DNA of 64,000 nt from Owenweeksia sp048267305 (GTDB lineage: Bacteria > Bacteroidota > Bacteroidia > Flavobacteriales > Schleiferiaceae), in the NCBI GenBank assembly GCA_048267305.1, contig JBLWXT010000012.1:62001-126000 (forward strand). Reading direction: 5' to 3'. A program made the position numbers and the translations under genes. The number at the start of each line of letters is the position of its first letter. The first letter of the stretch is position 1. Of the stretch, positions 24,995-34,363 are shown piece by piece. The notes beneath the pieces were generated by a model. It ran no database searches. It worked only from the letters and a program-made list of their open reading frames with translations, and was not told where the DNA came from.

Positions 24995-27664
24995 ATGCGC
25001 TTATCAAAAACCGTTGCGGTGCTATCCGTATTGTTCGTTTTCGGCTTTTCACTTTATAAACTTGACAGTTCTTCGCTTGATGAGTTAGGAGTCCACACAG
25101 GCCTCCCCTTGCCGAGTAAACTCGCCCTGGATGTGTATGAAGAGAAGTTATATGCTTTTTTGGACAGTAGGGGCTACGAAGATTGGAAACGCGACAAAGC
25201 CGTGCGAAATACGGGACCCTTTGTAAATGGGCAAATGTATGGTGTGCATCCGGCCGTGCGTATTTATTATTCACCTGAAGTTATAAAGTGGCTCAAGAAT
25301 AACCGTGAAGGAGATATCCCGGATGGGGCCATGATAATCAAGGAAATGTTTACGGCTCCTGCACAGCGCTATACTTCCTTTTCTCCCGAAGAGGTTACAG
25401 ATTTAATTAGCGATACTGTGGCCAAACTGTTTGATGGCTGGACAGTGATGATAAAGGATAAAAGCGGATCTAAGGATGGTTGGTTTTGGAGTTATTACAG
25501 TTTACAGCAAGCGATTGATCCTTTAAGTAAATATCCATTTGATTACCCAAATTCGGGTTTCGGCAACTATTGCATCCGCTGCCATGCTTCTGCCGAAAAA
25601 GAGTTCACATTTAGCAGCCTCTCTAATATAGAAGGCGAACCCGGCACTCCTATTTCCTACTATGTAGATGATTCCTGGCAGAAGTTAGAAAGTGGAGTGG
25701 ATTATGAAGATGCCCATGAAAAACTGGCCGAAGGGCTAATGGTAAATCGAAAGGCCTCAGATGAAGATGAGTATGTAAATGAGGATTTTTGCAGGAATTT
25801 TCCGCAACAGGAATCTCCGGATAAAGCTAATGTTAAGCGGTTTCCACCGGAAACCTACGATCATGTAATATCAGGCCCAAACGGGCCGGGACAGTTTCTT
25901 ACATCAGATCAGTGTATTTCCTGCCATGATGGGCAAAAGGGGGCTTTTCTTCCGAATATGCTGGCTGAAGCAGGAGATTCGGTAGTTAATATTTCCCCTT
26001 ACGGAGAATGGCGGTGGTCTATGATGGGGCTTGCTGGTCGTGATCCTATTTTTTACGCTCAGCTGGAAAGTGAAAAGGCTATTCACAATCAAGGTAACTT
26101 ACCCAATGTTATTGAAAATTTGTGTTTCAGCTGCCATGGCGTAATGGGGCAGCGGCAGTTTCACATCGACAATAAATCTTCTGATTCTCTTTTTAAGGAA
26201 GAAATAGTGTACAGCGCAGGAAAAGGGGGGTATGAGATGGGTAAGGTGCACAATAAGTATGGTGCACTGGCCAGAGATGGAATCTCCTGCATGAGCTGCC
26301 ATCAGATAGTTGATGATGGTAAATCTCTCAAGGAAATTGAAACCGGGCGGTTTGTGATTTCTGAACCAGGCAAGGTTTATGGACCTTTTGTAAAGCCACC
26401 TACCCATGCCATGGAAAATGGCTTGGGATTGGTGCCCACCTATAGTGATTATATCGGAAAATCTAGATTATGCGGCAGTTGCCACACCATAAAGTTGCCC
26501 GTGTTTAATGCGCAGGGTAAAGAGGTGGGCGAACATTACGAGCAGGCCACTTATCTCGAATGGCTGAACAGCAGTTTTCAGGATGAATATAAACCTATCG
26601 GTAAAGCCATTAAAACTTGTCAGGATTGCCATATGCCTACCCAATATCCTTTTGGAAAGGGAGATGAATTAAAGTTTAAGATTGCCAATATTCAGGATCA
26701 GGATTATCCTGAAGCCGATCATCTCGCTGACCTGGAGGCACTCACTCTGGAGAGACGGGATGGCTTCAGAAGGCATACCCTTCTGGGAATAAATATTTAT
26801 GCATTGGAGATGTTCAGGCAGTTTGACGACATTTTAGGCGTTAGGAAAAAGGATTACATGACGCAACTTTTTGGGCTGGGCAATGCTATCGAAAATGCAA
26901 ACCGACTAGCTAAAGAGCATAGTGTGGAAGTGGAAATTACTGAGGTGTATTATCCCAAAGGTAAACTGGCCGCCACCGTAAAGCTCACCAATTTGGTTGG
27001 GCACCGATTTCCCTCTGGCGTAGGGTTTCGAAGGGCCTTTTTGCAGTTTATGGTAATTGATGTTAATGGAGATACCCTTTGGGCTTCTGGCCGAACAAAC
27101 GCAGTGGGCGTAATTGTAGATGAAAATGGAAAAGTTCTGCCATCCGAGTTTTTGGAAAAAAATGGAAAGGACATTCAGCAATATGAGCCGCATTATCAAA
27201 CCATCACCAAGCAAAATCAGGTTCAGATTTATCAGGAGTTGACCAAAAACCCGGAGGACGAGTTTACCACCAGTTTTGTGAGTATTGCCAAAGTGGTAAA
27301 GGACAACCGCCTTTTGCCTAAGGGCTGGACAAGAAAAGGCCCAAGTGGCTTTGATCCGGAATTTGCAGAAGCTACCATGCCCCATGGCCTGTCATTGGAG
27401 GATAATTTATACATGAGCGGACAAGGACAGGATGCAATTACCTACCAAACCGATATAAGTGCGGCAATGGCCAAGGGAGGAAAAGTGGTAGCCATTCTGT
27501 ATTACCAATCCATACCTCCATACTATTTGCAACAGCGGTTTGAAACTGCCAAAGGTGTAAATGGGCAGCGATTGTATTACCTGGCCAGTCATCTACAAAC
27601 CAAAAACACACATATAGAAGGGTGGAAACTAATGACAGGAATGGCTGAGAAGGTTTTGGAATAG
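24995..27664 (+). CDS. Six-haem c-type cytochrome with P460-like N-terminal region
   Basis: An 889-residue exported protein with an N-terminal signal/anchor (residues 4-20). It has six CXXCH haem sites: CIRCH at 193, CISCH 307, CFSCH 377, CMSCH 432, CGSCH 493 and CQDCH 542. The part before and around the first site (about 100-210, with GWFWSYYSLQ and NSGFGNYCIRCHASAEKEF) resembles cytochrome P460-type domains. The last 330 residues have no haem site and include a beta-rich stretch (GKLAATVKLTNLVGHRFPSG). It presumably transfers electrons or acts as a redox enzyme in the periplasm. No maturation genes or redox partners adjoin it, so the substrate is unknown. Confidence 0.85.
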   Translation: MRLSKTVAVLSVLFVFGFSLYKLDSSSLDELGVHTGLPLPSKLALDVYEEKLYAFLDSRGYEDWKRDKAVRNTGPFVNGQMYGVHPAVRIYYSPEVIKWLKNNREGDIPDGAMIIKEMFTAPAQRYTSFSPEEVTDLISDTVAKLFDGWTVMIKDKSGSKDGWFWSYYSLQQAIDPLSKYPFDYPNSGFGNYCIRCHASAEKEFTFSSLSNIEGEPGTPISYYVDDSWQKLESGVDYEDAHEKLAEGLMVNRKASDEDEYVNEDFCRNFPQQESPDKANVKRFPPETYDHVISGPNGPGQFLTSDQCISCHDGQKGAFLPNMLAEAGDSVVNISPYGEWRWSMMGLAGRDPIFYAQLESEKAIHNQGNLPNVIENLCFSCHGVMGQRQFHIDNKSSDSLFKEEIVYSAGKGGYEMGKVHNKYGALARDGISCMSCHQIVDDGKSLKEIETGRFVISEPGKVYGPFVKPPTHAMENGLGLVPTYSDYIGKSRLCGSCHTIKLPVFNAQGKEVGEHYEQATYLEWLNSSFQDEYKPIGKAIKTCQDCHMPTQYPFGKGDELKFKIANIQDQDYPEADHLADLEALTLERRDGFRRHTLLGINIYALEMFRQFDDILGVRKKDYMTQLFGLGNAIENANRLAKEHSVEVEITEVYYPKGKLAATVKLTNLVGHRFPSGVGFRRAFLQFMVIDVNGDTLWASGRTNAVGVIVDENGKVLPSEFLEKNGKDIQQYEPHYQTITKQNQVQIYQELTKNPEDEFTTSFVSIAKVVKDNRLLPKGWTRKGPSGFDPEFAEATMPHGLSLEDNLYMSGQGQDAITYQTDISAAMAKGGKVVAILYYQSIPPYYLQQRFETAKGVNGQRLYYLASHLQTKNTHIEGWKLMTGMAEKVLE

Positions 27665-27711
27665 GGCCCCGAAAAAAAAATGTATTTTAATGTTTTCCAC
27701 TGGTTGGAAAT

Positions 27712-27743
27712 AAAAAAAGCCTTGGAAAAACCAAGGCTTTTTA
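27712..27743. terminator. Bidirectional terminator between the cytochrome gene and tRNA-Asn
   Basis: A stem AAAAAAGCCTTGG / CCAAGGCTTTTT with loop AAAAA. It has T-runs on both strands, so it can end the cytochrome transcript on the plus strand and the tRNA transcript on the minus strand. Confidence 0.8.
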
Positions 27744-27746
27744 GTG

Positions 27747-27820
27747 CTCCTCCTCTTGGGCTCGAACCAAGGACCCTCTGATTAACAGTCAGATGCTCTA
27801 ACCAACTGAGCTAAGGAGGA
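27747..27820 (-). tRNA. tRNA-Asn (GTT)
   Basis: A 74-nt cloverleaf on the minus strand. The acceptor stem is TCCTCCT/AGGAGGA with discriminator G, the D arm has AGCTCAGTTGGTTAGAGC, the anticodon stem-loop is TCTGA-CTGTTAA-TCAGA with anticodon GTT, and the T arm is CTTGG-TTCGAGC-CCAAG. The 3' CCA is not encoded (the next bases read CAC), so it must be added after transcription. Confidence 0.96.
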
Positions 27821-27908
27821 ATATGTTTTCCGATAAATTTCGGGCTGCAATATTAGTGCCTTTCCCCAAATTACACAATATTTGCGGCAAATTTTAGAAT
27901 AAAAAATT

Positions 27909-28835
27909 ATGAGCCTACTAATTGTCGGAACAGTTGCCTTTGATGAATTGATAACTCCTTTTGGAGAATCAGGTAAAATTATCGGAGGATCAGCTACTTA
28001 TGCTTCTCTTTCAGCCTCAAACTTTTTAGATGAGGTAAATATCGTTTCGGTGGTTGGTGAAGATTTCCCTGAAAAAGATTTAGAAAATTTCAGATCCAAG
28101 GGTATCACAACTGATGGAATAGATGTGGTGAAAGGTGGAAAAACCTTTTTCTGGAAAGGAAAGTATCACAACGATATGAACACCCGCGATACCTTAGACA
28201 CTCAATTAAATGTACTTGCAGATTTTAACCCCGTTGTACCACAGGCGTATCGCAATGCAGATTTTTTGATGTTGGGAAACCTTACACCAGCCGTGCAAAT
28301 GCAGGTGCTCGACCAAATGGAGAAGCGTCCTAAATTGGTGATATTGGATACCATGAATTTTTGGATGGATATTGCCATGGACGAACTAAAGGCGGTACTG
28401 AAGAAGATAGACGTACTTACCATAAACGATGAAGAAGCCCGTCAGCTTAGTGGAGAGTATTCATTGGTGAAGGCTGCTAAGGCCATATTTGAAATGGGAC
28501 CAAAGTATTTAATCATTAAAAAAGGAGAACACGGAGCCTTATTGTTTGATAAGAATGAAGTTTTCTTTGCCCCTGCGCTTCCGCTGGAGGAAGTATTTGA
28601 CCCAACCGGAGCCGGAGATACTTTTGCAGGTGGTTTTATCGGACACCTGGCACACTCGAGAGATATTTCTTTTGAAAGCATGAAACGCGCAGTGATCTAC
28701 GGATCTGCCCTTGCTTCATTTTGTGTGGAGAAGTTCGGTACTGAGCGTATTTCCGGAATTAACAGAAAGGAAATGCACGAGCGCGTTCAGCAGTTTATTG
28801 GGCTTACCCAGTTTGAAATAGGAATCGGAAACTAA
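27909..28835 (+). CDS. PfkB family sugar/nucleoside kinase
   Basis: A 308-residue ribokinase-fold kinase. The N-terminal GTVAFDELITPFG and IIGGSATYASLSAS are substrate-side motifs, and the C-terminal signature DPTGAGDTFAGGFIG carries the catalytic Asp and anion hole. The substrate could be a sugar or a nucleoside; the closest-looking group is the adenosine/sugar kinase set common in Bacteroidota. It is a single gene bounded by the divergent tRNA and a terminator. Confidence 0.88.
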   Translation: MSLLIVGTVAFDELITPFGESGKIIGGSATYASLSASNFLDEVNIVSVVGEDFPEKDLENFRSKGITTDGIDVVKGGKTFFWKGKYHNDMNTRDTLDTQLNVLADFNPVVPQAYRNADFLMLGNLTPAVQMQVLDQMEKRPKLVILDTMNFWMDIAMDELKAVLKKIDVLTINDEEARQLSGEYSLVKAAKAIFEMGPKYLIIKKGEHGALLFDKNEVFFAPALPLEEVFDPTGAGDTFAGGFIGHLAHSRDISFESMKRAVIYGSALASFCVEKFGTERISGINRKEMHERVQQFIGLTQFEIGIGN

Positions 28836-28857
28836 TCCTGAAACCACTTTAGCTTTT

Positions 28858-28888
28858 TAAAAAATCCTGAAATTTTTCAGGATTTTTT
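28858..28888 (+). terminator. Intrinsic terminator after the PfkB kinase
   Basis: A stem AAAAATCCTGAAA / TTTCAGGATTTTTT with a minimal loop and a T-run, 23 nt after the stop codon. Confidence 0.8.
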
Positions 28889-29047
28889 TATTTCCACCCA
28901 ACCCTATTGAGATTTATAGCGTGTACCCCTAAAAGCGAAAAGAATTGTCATAAAATAATTAAATGTCGCGATCCTTTGTGGTTAATTGTTCGGTTGTACC
29001 GGGTAGGTTGATTTGTCTTAAATTAACCTCCCGGTTTTTCTTCTGAT

Positions 29048-29608
29048 ATGGATATTGATAAGGAACTGTTAAAAGCATGTATACGAGAGGAACGTAGAGC
29101 TCAGTTTGAGCTTTACAGACAATGCTATAGTGTACTGCTTTCAGTTTGCCTTAGATATGAAAAGAACAAGGAGGATGCCGAGTTCATGCTCAACAAAGTA
29201 TTCTACAAAATACTTACCCACCTCGATCGGTACGATGAGGAGGCTCCCTTTGAAGCATGGATCCGAAGAATCGCCATCAACACACAGATTGACGAGTTCC
29301 GTAAGAAAAGCAGAAGCAAGCTGGATTATCACGAGTCGCCAATGGATATGGCTCCATTAACGGTAATGGACTATAACGAGGCAGATAAAAAGTTTGATGC
29401 CGAAGAGTTGGAGATAATGATCCGATCGCTACCACCCGTTAGTCAAAAGGTTTTTAACCTTTATGTGATTGATGGTTACAATCACAAGGAGATTGCCGAG
29501 CAGCTCAATATGAGTGAGGGAACAAGTAAATGGCACCTAAGCAGTTCCCGTAAAAAATTGAAGTCGCTGATGCGAAAATTGTTGAATAATGTAGCTGTGA
29601 TGTTATGA
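29048..29608 (+). CDS. ECF-type RNA polymerase sigma factor
   Basis: A 186-residue sigma-70 family factor. Region 2 is near 20-90 (QFELYRQCYSVLLSVCLRY, then EAPFEAWIRRIAINTQIDEF) and region 4 near 120-175 (LPPVSQKVFNLYVIDGYNHK, EIAEQLNMSEGTSKWHLSSS). It directs polymerase to a small set of promoters under control of a membrane partner. Its stop overlaps the start of the next gene by 4 nt (ATGA), so the barrel protein is made in fixed ratio with it and is the likely regulator. Confidence 0.93.
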   Translation: MDIDKELLKACIREERRAQFELYRQCYSVLLSVCLRYEKNKEDAEFMLNKVFYKILTHLDRYDEEAPFEAWIRRIAINTQIDEFRKKSRSKLDYHESPMDMAPLTVMDYNEADKKFDAEELEIMIRSLPPVSQKVFNLYVIDGYNHKEIAEQLNMSEGTSKWHLSSSRKKLKSLMRKLLNNVAVML

Positions 29609-30879
29609 CCGAGAAGGAAATGGAAAAGCTATTTAAAAGTAAACTCAACAACAGAGAGTTTGCCTTTAACCCGGCCAATTGGGAAAAGATGGAGGCTATA
29701 CTTGACCAAAAGGCTACGGCTGGCGGTTGGTATTACTGGCGCTCGGCTGCGGCAGTGCTATTATTTGGAATTGTGGTGGCTGGTGCTATTTATCTCAAGC
29801 CCGCTGCCGCTACTCAGTATGATGGAATTTCAGGCCCTGATTTTATACCAGAAGGGAAAGTGTTGCCAAATGTGAAATCCGGTATGGAGTCAAATAGCAG
29901 TACTCTAAACACCAAATCCTTTAGCTACGAGGAGGCTGAGGAATTTAATCAAGCTTCCCCTGATGAGGGGGCTTCTGCGCCTGTAATTACCGGACAATCA
30001 CCTGCAAAGGCAAATTCGGGGCAAATAGCACCAAATGAGGGAATGGCTAATGCTGCCACTACCCAAAGTAACAATAGTGTTGGTGTTAATCCGTCAGGCG
30101 AAAGCAGTTTGCCTAACACCTCTGTTGATGCCGATGTTGTGGGAAATTTTGAACCGATTGGTTTCCTGGAGCTTTCCATTAAGGATTATGTTTTGCCCGA
30201 GATGGCCGCTCTAAACCTTGCTATAAAGGAGGGTGATTTATCAGGCTATGGAGGCAGTGCTCCTGCACCGGTAAAGATTAATACCTCTGGGGTGTTTATA
30301 AATGTAGGCCCTGTTTTTACAGGCTCTAACGCCAATAACACCTTAGGCACCGGGTTTTTGGCAGGTGTGGGCTATCGTAAAACTCTCAATTATGGCTTTG
30401 GTGTTGAAACTGGCTTAAACTACTTTGTCCTCAATAATGTGAATATTCAAAACCACTCTGACAGTGTATTCTACCGTTTTGGAAAGGAAAGGGTAGAAAC
30501 AGAGGAGGTGAATAGCCGACTCGACTATTTAGAGATTCCATTAAACCTTACATACAAGCTGGCGCCAAGGCATCAACTGGGAGTTGGGGGGTATGCAGCC
30601 ATTTTGCTAAATGTAAACCGAGATATTACAAGGACAACCTACACTCCAAAGAGCGGTACTTCTGTGGAGGATGATAGGGCGTCAGGCTACCTGGATGAGT
30701 TTAACAGGTTTGACTTTGGTCTGAGTGCTTTTTACCGGTATTCAGTTAGCTCAAGGCTTAATGTGGGCCTTCACTTTAAACAAGGACTTTTGGATATTAC
30801 CCATGATGTTTCGGAGGGGTATGCTGTTGATCACACAAATTTTAATACTAGAATAGTGCTGGAGTACAGCCTTTTTTAA
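29605..30879 (+). CDS. Putative trans-envelope sigma regulator: cytoplasmic domain, TM helix, linker and outer-membrane beta-barrel
   Basis: A 424-residue protein of composite layout. Residues 1 to about 46 are charged and helical (EKEMEKLFKSKLNNREFAF, then NWEKMEAILDQ), like the start of Bacteroidota anti-sigma proteins. One membrane helix follows near 48-64 (AAAVLLFGIVVAGAIYL). Then come about 150 residues of Ser/Asn/Gly/Pro-rich linker. The last 200 residues alternate polar and hydrophobic strands (FLAGVGYRKTLNYGFGVETG, RLNVGLHFKQGLLDI) and end in Phe, as outer-membrane barrels do. There is no signal peptide. It could hold the sigma factor at the inner membrane while sensing at the outer membrane; that role is inferred. 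Confidence 0.75.
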   Translation: MTEKEMEKLFKSKLNNREFAFNPANWEKMEAILDQKATAGGWYYWRSAAAVLLFGIVVAGAIYLKPAAATQYDGISGPDFIPEGKVLPNVKSGMESNSSTLNTKSFSYEEAEEFNQASPDEGASAPVITGQSPAKANSGQIAPNEGMANAATTQSNNSVGVNPSGESSLPNTSVDADVVGNFEPIGFLELSIKDYVLPEMAALNLAIKEGDLSGYGGSAPAPVKINTSGVFINVGPVFTGSNANNTLGTGFLAGVGYRKTLNYGFGVETGLNYFVLNNVNIQNHSDSVFYRFGKERVETEEVNSRLDYLEIPLNLTYKLAPRHQLGVGGYAAILLNVNRDITRTTYTPKSGTSVEDDRASGYLDEFNRFDFGLSAFYRYSVSSRLNVGLHFKQGLLDITHDVSEGYAVDHTNFNTRIVLEYSLF

Positions 30880-32004
30880 ATGGACATGAAGAAGCTTTTT
30901 ATATACATATTCGCAATATCATTACTTGCTGCATCCTGCAATCCTGAAAAAGATAAGGTTAGCTCAAACTATGCAGAGGATTATCGCTTCTTTCTGAAAG
31001 GACAGCTTAATGGATTGCCCATTGAATACAATGCCGGAGAGGATGGGTATTTTTTGGAAACAGATTACTACCGTGAGGATAGTGTGGTGGTAATGGAAGG
31101 TCGATTGTCGAGACCGGGAATGGCGGATAAAAACTCTGTAGTGATAAGAATCAGGAGTAAGGCTGCAGAAGCTCCGGGGTCTGACTTTGTAGCCAGTGAT
31201 AATATAGTAGCCAAGGATTATGCTTTTCGGGATGTTACGGGTTATAGAGCGCAAACAGGAAAGTACACGATTAACCTATATGGAGATTCTACTTTTTTGG
31301 CCAATACCGATCTTGACTATTGGATTATCAATGGTGCTACGGCCTCAGGTTATGAAGTTCAACGGACATTTGACAGGAATACACCAAACTTTAACGTGGC
31401 TTTGAGAACCATCATAAGCGGAGATTGTGAAAGTGAGGTTCGTCATTTTATCAACCTTCAGGAAGATTGTGACGCTACCTTTAAAATGTACGTTACCTCA
31501 CCATACACGCTTAAGGTGCAAACCGTAGCCAGAGTGGGCACTATAAGTGATGTTCAATGGTTTTTGGATTCCGTTGAGGTAAAGCCTGATTTTCAGGGAG
31601 AAATTGACAGAAGCCTGGTGCCCAATGCTAGCATGCTTACCTGCTCAATCCACTTTGACGATGGCTGTGTAAGACGAATTGACCGCAGCCTTAATGCAAC
31701 TTTACAAAGTCCCTGTATTACTGATTTTTGGTATACCAAGCAGAAGCCAACCATTCTGGATCCCAATCAGTATTCTACTGTAGAGTTAGAGTATTTTGAT
31801 GAAAATGGGAAAAAGTATACTTCTTACTATACAGATGTTTTGGGAGATTTTAAAATAACTTCTGCATCGCCATTTCAACAAAATGAAGATGGGGAGCAAA
31901 CAATGCGCTTTTTTATGGAAGCAGATGTAATCCTCAAAAATGTTGACGGAAGTACTGTGGAGTTAAAAAATGGCTTTGGCAGTTTTGCCGTGGCTCACCC
32001 TTAA
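30880..32004 (+). CDS. Lipoprotein of the sigma-factor operon, unknown function
   Basis: A 374-residue lipoprotein (lipobox LAASC, Cys at 20) beginning at the base after the barrel gene's stop. The mature part looks beta-rich and Ig-like in its C-terminal half: DVQWFLDSVEVKPDFQGE, TCSIHFDDGCVRRIDR, and a closing strand set. Four Cys lie in SGDCESEV, QEDCDATF, LTCS and DGCVR. It is the third gene of the ECF operon and may be the ligand-facing or target part of the system. Its stop codon overlaps the stop of the convergent biotin-carrier gene. Confidence 0.8.
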   Translation: MDMKKLFIYIFAISLLAASCNPEKDKVSSNYAEDYRFFLKGQLNGLPIEYNAGEDGYFLETDYYREDSVVVMEGRLSRPGMADKNSVVIRIRSKAAEAPGSDFVASDNIVAKDYAFRDVTGYRAQTGKYTINLYGDSTFLANTDLDYWIINGATASGYEVQRTFDRNTPNFNVALRTIISGDCESEVRHFINLQEDCDATFKMYVTSPYTLKVQTVARVGTISDVQWFLDSVEVKPDFQGEIDRSLVPNASMLTCSIHFDDGCVRRIDRSLNATLQSPCITDFWYTKQKPTILDPNQYSTVELEYFDENGKKYTSYYTDVLGDFKITSASPFQQNEDGEQTMRFFMEADVILKNVDGSTVELKNGFGSFAVAHP

Positions 32005-32507
32005 GCTTCAAATTCAATAAGTACCTGATTTTTCTCTACCGCTTTCGAAGTTTCGGTGTGTATAGCCTTTATTACGGCATCACCTTCGGCCTTGAGTATA
32101 TTTTCCATTTTCATGGCTTCCAAAACCAACAGGGCATCACCCTTTTTGATTTCATCACCCGGCTTTACATTTATTTTCAATACCAAACCCGGCATAGGAG
32201 CTTTAAGGTCGTTTACTTTTGATCCTGCAAGGTCTTCCATTCCAAGCTCGGCAAGAAGCAGGTCAAACTGATCTTTTGCCTCCAGTGTGTATTCATTGGA
32301 GTTTACACGGAGGGTGAAAGTGCGCGATTGATGATCTGCATCCACCAGAGTAACATTATAGCTCTTGTTATCCAGTATCACATTATAATCATCATTAGCT
32401 CCAATCAAGTCCATAGAATATTCAGCTCCGTTTAAAGTGCCGGCCGAAGAGCTGCCCTTTGCGGGGATTACTTCATATTCATTCTCTCCAATCTTAATTT
32501 GATACAT
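32001..32507 (-). CDS. Biotin carboxyl carrier subunit of an acyl-CoA carboxylase
   Basis: A 168-residue protein with a C-terminal biotinyl domain (about 100-168). The acceptor Lys is residue 133 in LEAMKMENILKA, and the APMPG turn is at 103-107. The N-terminal 90 residues form the extra domain seen in Bacteroidota carriers. It would shuttle carboxybiotin between carboxylase and transferase subunits of an acetyl-/propionyl-CoA carboxylase; those partner genes are not in the window. Confidence 0.9.
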   Translation of the reverse strand: MYQIKIGENEYEVIPAKGSSSAGTLNGAEYSMDLIGANDDYNVILDNKSYNVTLVDADHQSRTFTLRVNSNEYTLEAKDQFDLLLAELGMEDLAGSKVNDLKAPMPGLVLKINVKPGDEIKKGDALLVLEAMKMENILKAEGDAVIKAIHTETSKAVEKNQVLIEFEA

Positions 32508-32561
32508 ATCCTTAAGCTTTAATTATTGCCTGTATTTTTGGCAAAAATACTTTCACAGTCG

Positions 32562-34277
32562 ATGCAAAGATGCCTCTTTTTTATTTTCTGTTTGTGTTCC
32601 GTTTCGGTGCTCAGCGCACAATCAATAGACATTACCAAAACCGAAATCTCCATGTGGTTTGCCGGACCACAGGCTAGTGACGATGCAGCTGTTGTTAAGT
32701 CACGGGCTCTCATTTCATTTACCGCTCAACTTCCTTCGGCAGATGTCGAATTTCAGGTTGGGGATTGTTCAATAGCAGCTATAGCAAGGAAGGAGGGAAG
32801 GTTAAAGGAGCAGTTGACCTTTCGGTTAGAAGACCGAAAAGTGAAAATCAGCTTTCCTGTGGAAGTGGGAAAGAAGTATCAGATTGTAGTGGATTATGAG
32901 GTGGATCTCACGGATGAGTTTCTTCAGAAGTACTTACAACAATCTGCGGGTTTACTGCTGATGAATCCCTTTAATATACGTGGAGATATGACTTTTGGAG
33001 AGGCCGGGGCTTTCTACCCATCCCTTTCGGGAGATGAGTCAATCCTGCTATTAAATATTACCATGCCCAAGAAAAAGAGCATTGGATTTATGGGTGTCAT
33101 AGAGTTTGAAACTGATAATCAGGATGGCACTAAAACCCAGTATTGGCGAAGTGAAGGCCCCGTTTCACCGGAGGCATTTTATTTGGTGCTGGGCGAGTTT
33201 AAGGAGTTTGAAGCCGAAGACATGGAAGAGGAATTTGAGCTCTCAGCACTGGAGCTCAGAAAAATGAAAATCTTCAATGCTAAAAAGGATATGCTTGTGG
33301 CCATTGAGTACTTAGGATTAAATCCTGAAGTATTTTCGGATAGTGAATTTGCCTTTGTGGATAGTTTGAGCAACTTAGGGCAAACGGGATTTTTTATAAC
33401 TGGGGCTGAGCCAAATCTTGGGATTTCAAATCAAGACTTGAAACGGGTAAAAGCTCTAATTCTTTATACCAATCAAAACGATACGGCAAAAGCCTCTAGA
33501 GAACTGGACCATCTGCTTATCCAAAAAAATGGCAAGCAGTGGGAAGAGAGTTTGATGGACTGGAAATGGGAAAACCGAACTGCCCTTTCGATAATGGACC
33601 GGCAGCGTGTATTGCGCTTCAGGCTGCAGCGCTGGCAAAACAGTAACCCCAGGCTTTTTGCTGTTATGAACTCAGCAGAAATAGACAGTGTGCTTTTTCA
33701 GCCCATGGTAAACACATTCAAGTTTCCACGGATTTCAGTGAGCTACAGGTATGTGGCGCGCGATACTGCACTTTATGTGAGCTATACACAGGATACAACT
33801 ATTGCCCCTGCACATACTCTTCCTGTTGAGGTAACTTTTACAACGGATGAAGGCCGCTTTAGGAAGGTGATGAAAATAACATCCGTAAAGGGAGAGCTAA
33901 GAGTGAAGTCCGAAAAAATTCCAAATGTGGCCTCAGTCAGTTTTGGTGAGTATTTCCCCGGAAGGGTAGAGGAAAAGAAACCGGATACCTACCTGCTTTA
34001 TCAATTGGGAGAGGCTAAAACTACAGAAGAGCGGAAGGAGGCCTTGCTTGGCTTGTTTAAAACTTCAAATCCAAACCTGTTTAGTACGGCTTTGGGTATT
34101 GCCATGCGCGATAGTGATGATGAGTTGCGAATATTAGCTCTCAGGAATGCTGATAATCTGAATCTACCTGCCCAACAAAAATTACAGAGCTCCATTGAGT
34201 TGTTGGCTCAAGATAGCTCTGAGGAAATCAGCAAGTTGGCCAAATTTTTGGAGGAGAAATATTATGGAGCCAAGTAA
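32562..34277 (+). CDS. M1 aminopeptidase-like protein without catalytic domain, HEAT-like C-terminus
   Basis: A secreted protein of about 571 residues, with signal peptide MQRCLFFIFCLCSVSVLSAQ (start ATG 32562; a TTG at 32526 would add 12 residues). Residues 30-220 follow the layout of the N-terminal beta domain of M1 aminopeptidases (ISFTAQLPSADVEFQVG, GEAGAFYPSLSGDES, LLNITMPKKKSIGF). No HExxH zinc motif is present anywhere. The last 100 residues are helical pairs like HEAT repeats (KTTEERKEALLGLFKTS, DSDDELRILALRNADNL). It may be a binding or scaffold protein derived from a peptidase. Homology is by eye and uncertain. Confidence 0.6.
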   Translation: MQRCLFFIFCLCSVSVLSAQSIDITKTEISMWFAGPQASDDAAVVKSRALISFTAQLPSADVEFQVGDCSIAAIARKEGRLKEQLTFRLEDRKVKISFPVEVGKKYQIVVDYEVDLTDEFLQKYLQQSAGLLLMNPFNIRGDMTFGEAGAFYPSLSGDESILLLNITMPKKKSIGFMGVIEFETDNQDGTKTQYWRSEGPVSPEAFYLVLGEFKEFEAEDMEEEFELSALELRKMKIFNAKKDMLVAIEYLGLNPEVFSDSEFAFVDSLSNLGQTGFFITGAEPNLGISNQDLKRVKALILYTNQNDTAKASRELDHLLIQKNGKQWEESLMDWKWENRTALSIMDRQRVLRFRLQRWQNSNPRLFAVMNSAEIDSVLFQPMVNTFKFPRISVSYRYVARDTALYVSYTQDTTIAPAHTLPVEVTFTTDEGRFRKVMKITSVKGELRVKSEKIPNVASVSFGEYFPGRVEEKKPDTYLLYQLGEAKTTEERKEALLGLFKTSNPNLFSTALGIAMRDSDDELRILALRNADNLNLPAQQKLQSSIELLAQDSSEEISKLAKFLEEKYYGAK

Positions 34278-34363
34278 TTGGCATTGCCTAAATTTGCACG
34301 CTCTAAAAACATAAGGCCAAAAAGCCTTGTTTGCAGTAGGCATTTGAGAACTAAAGCATAGCA

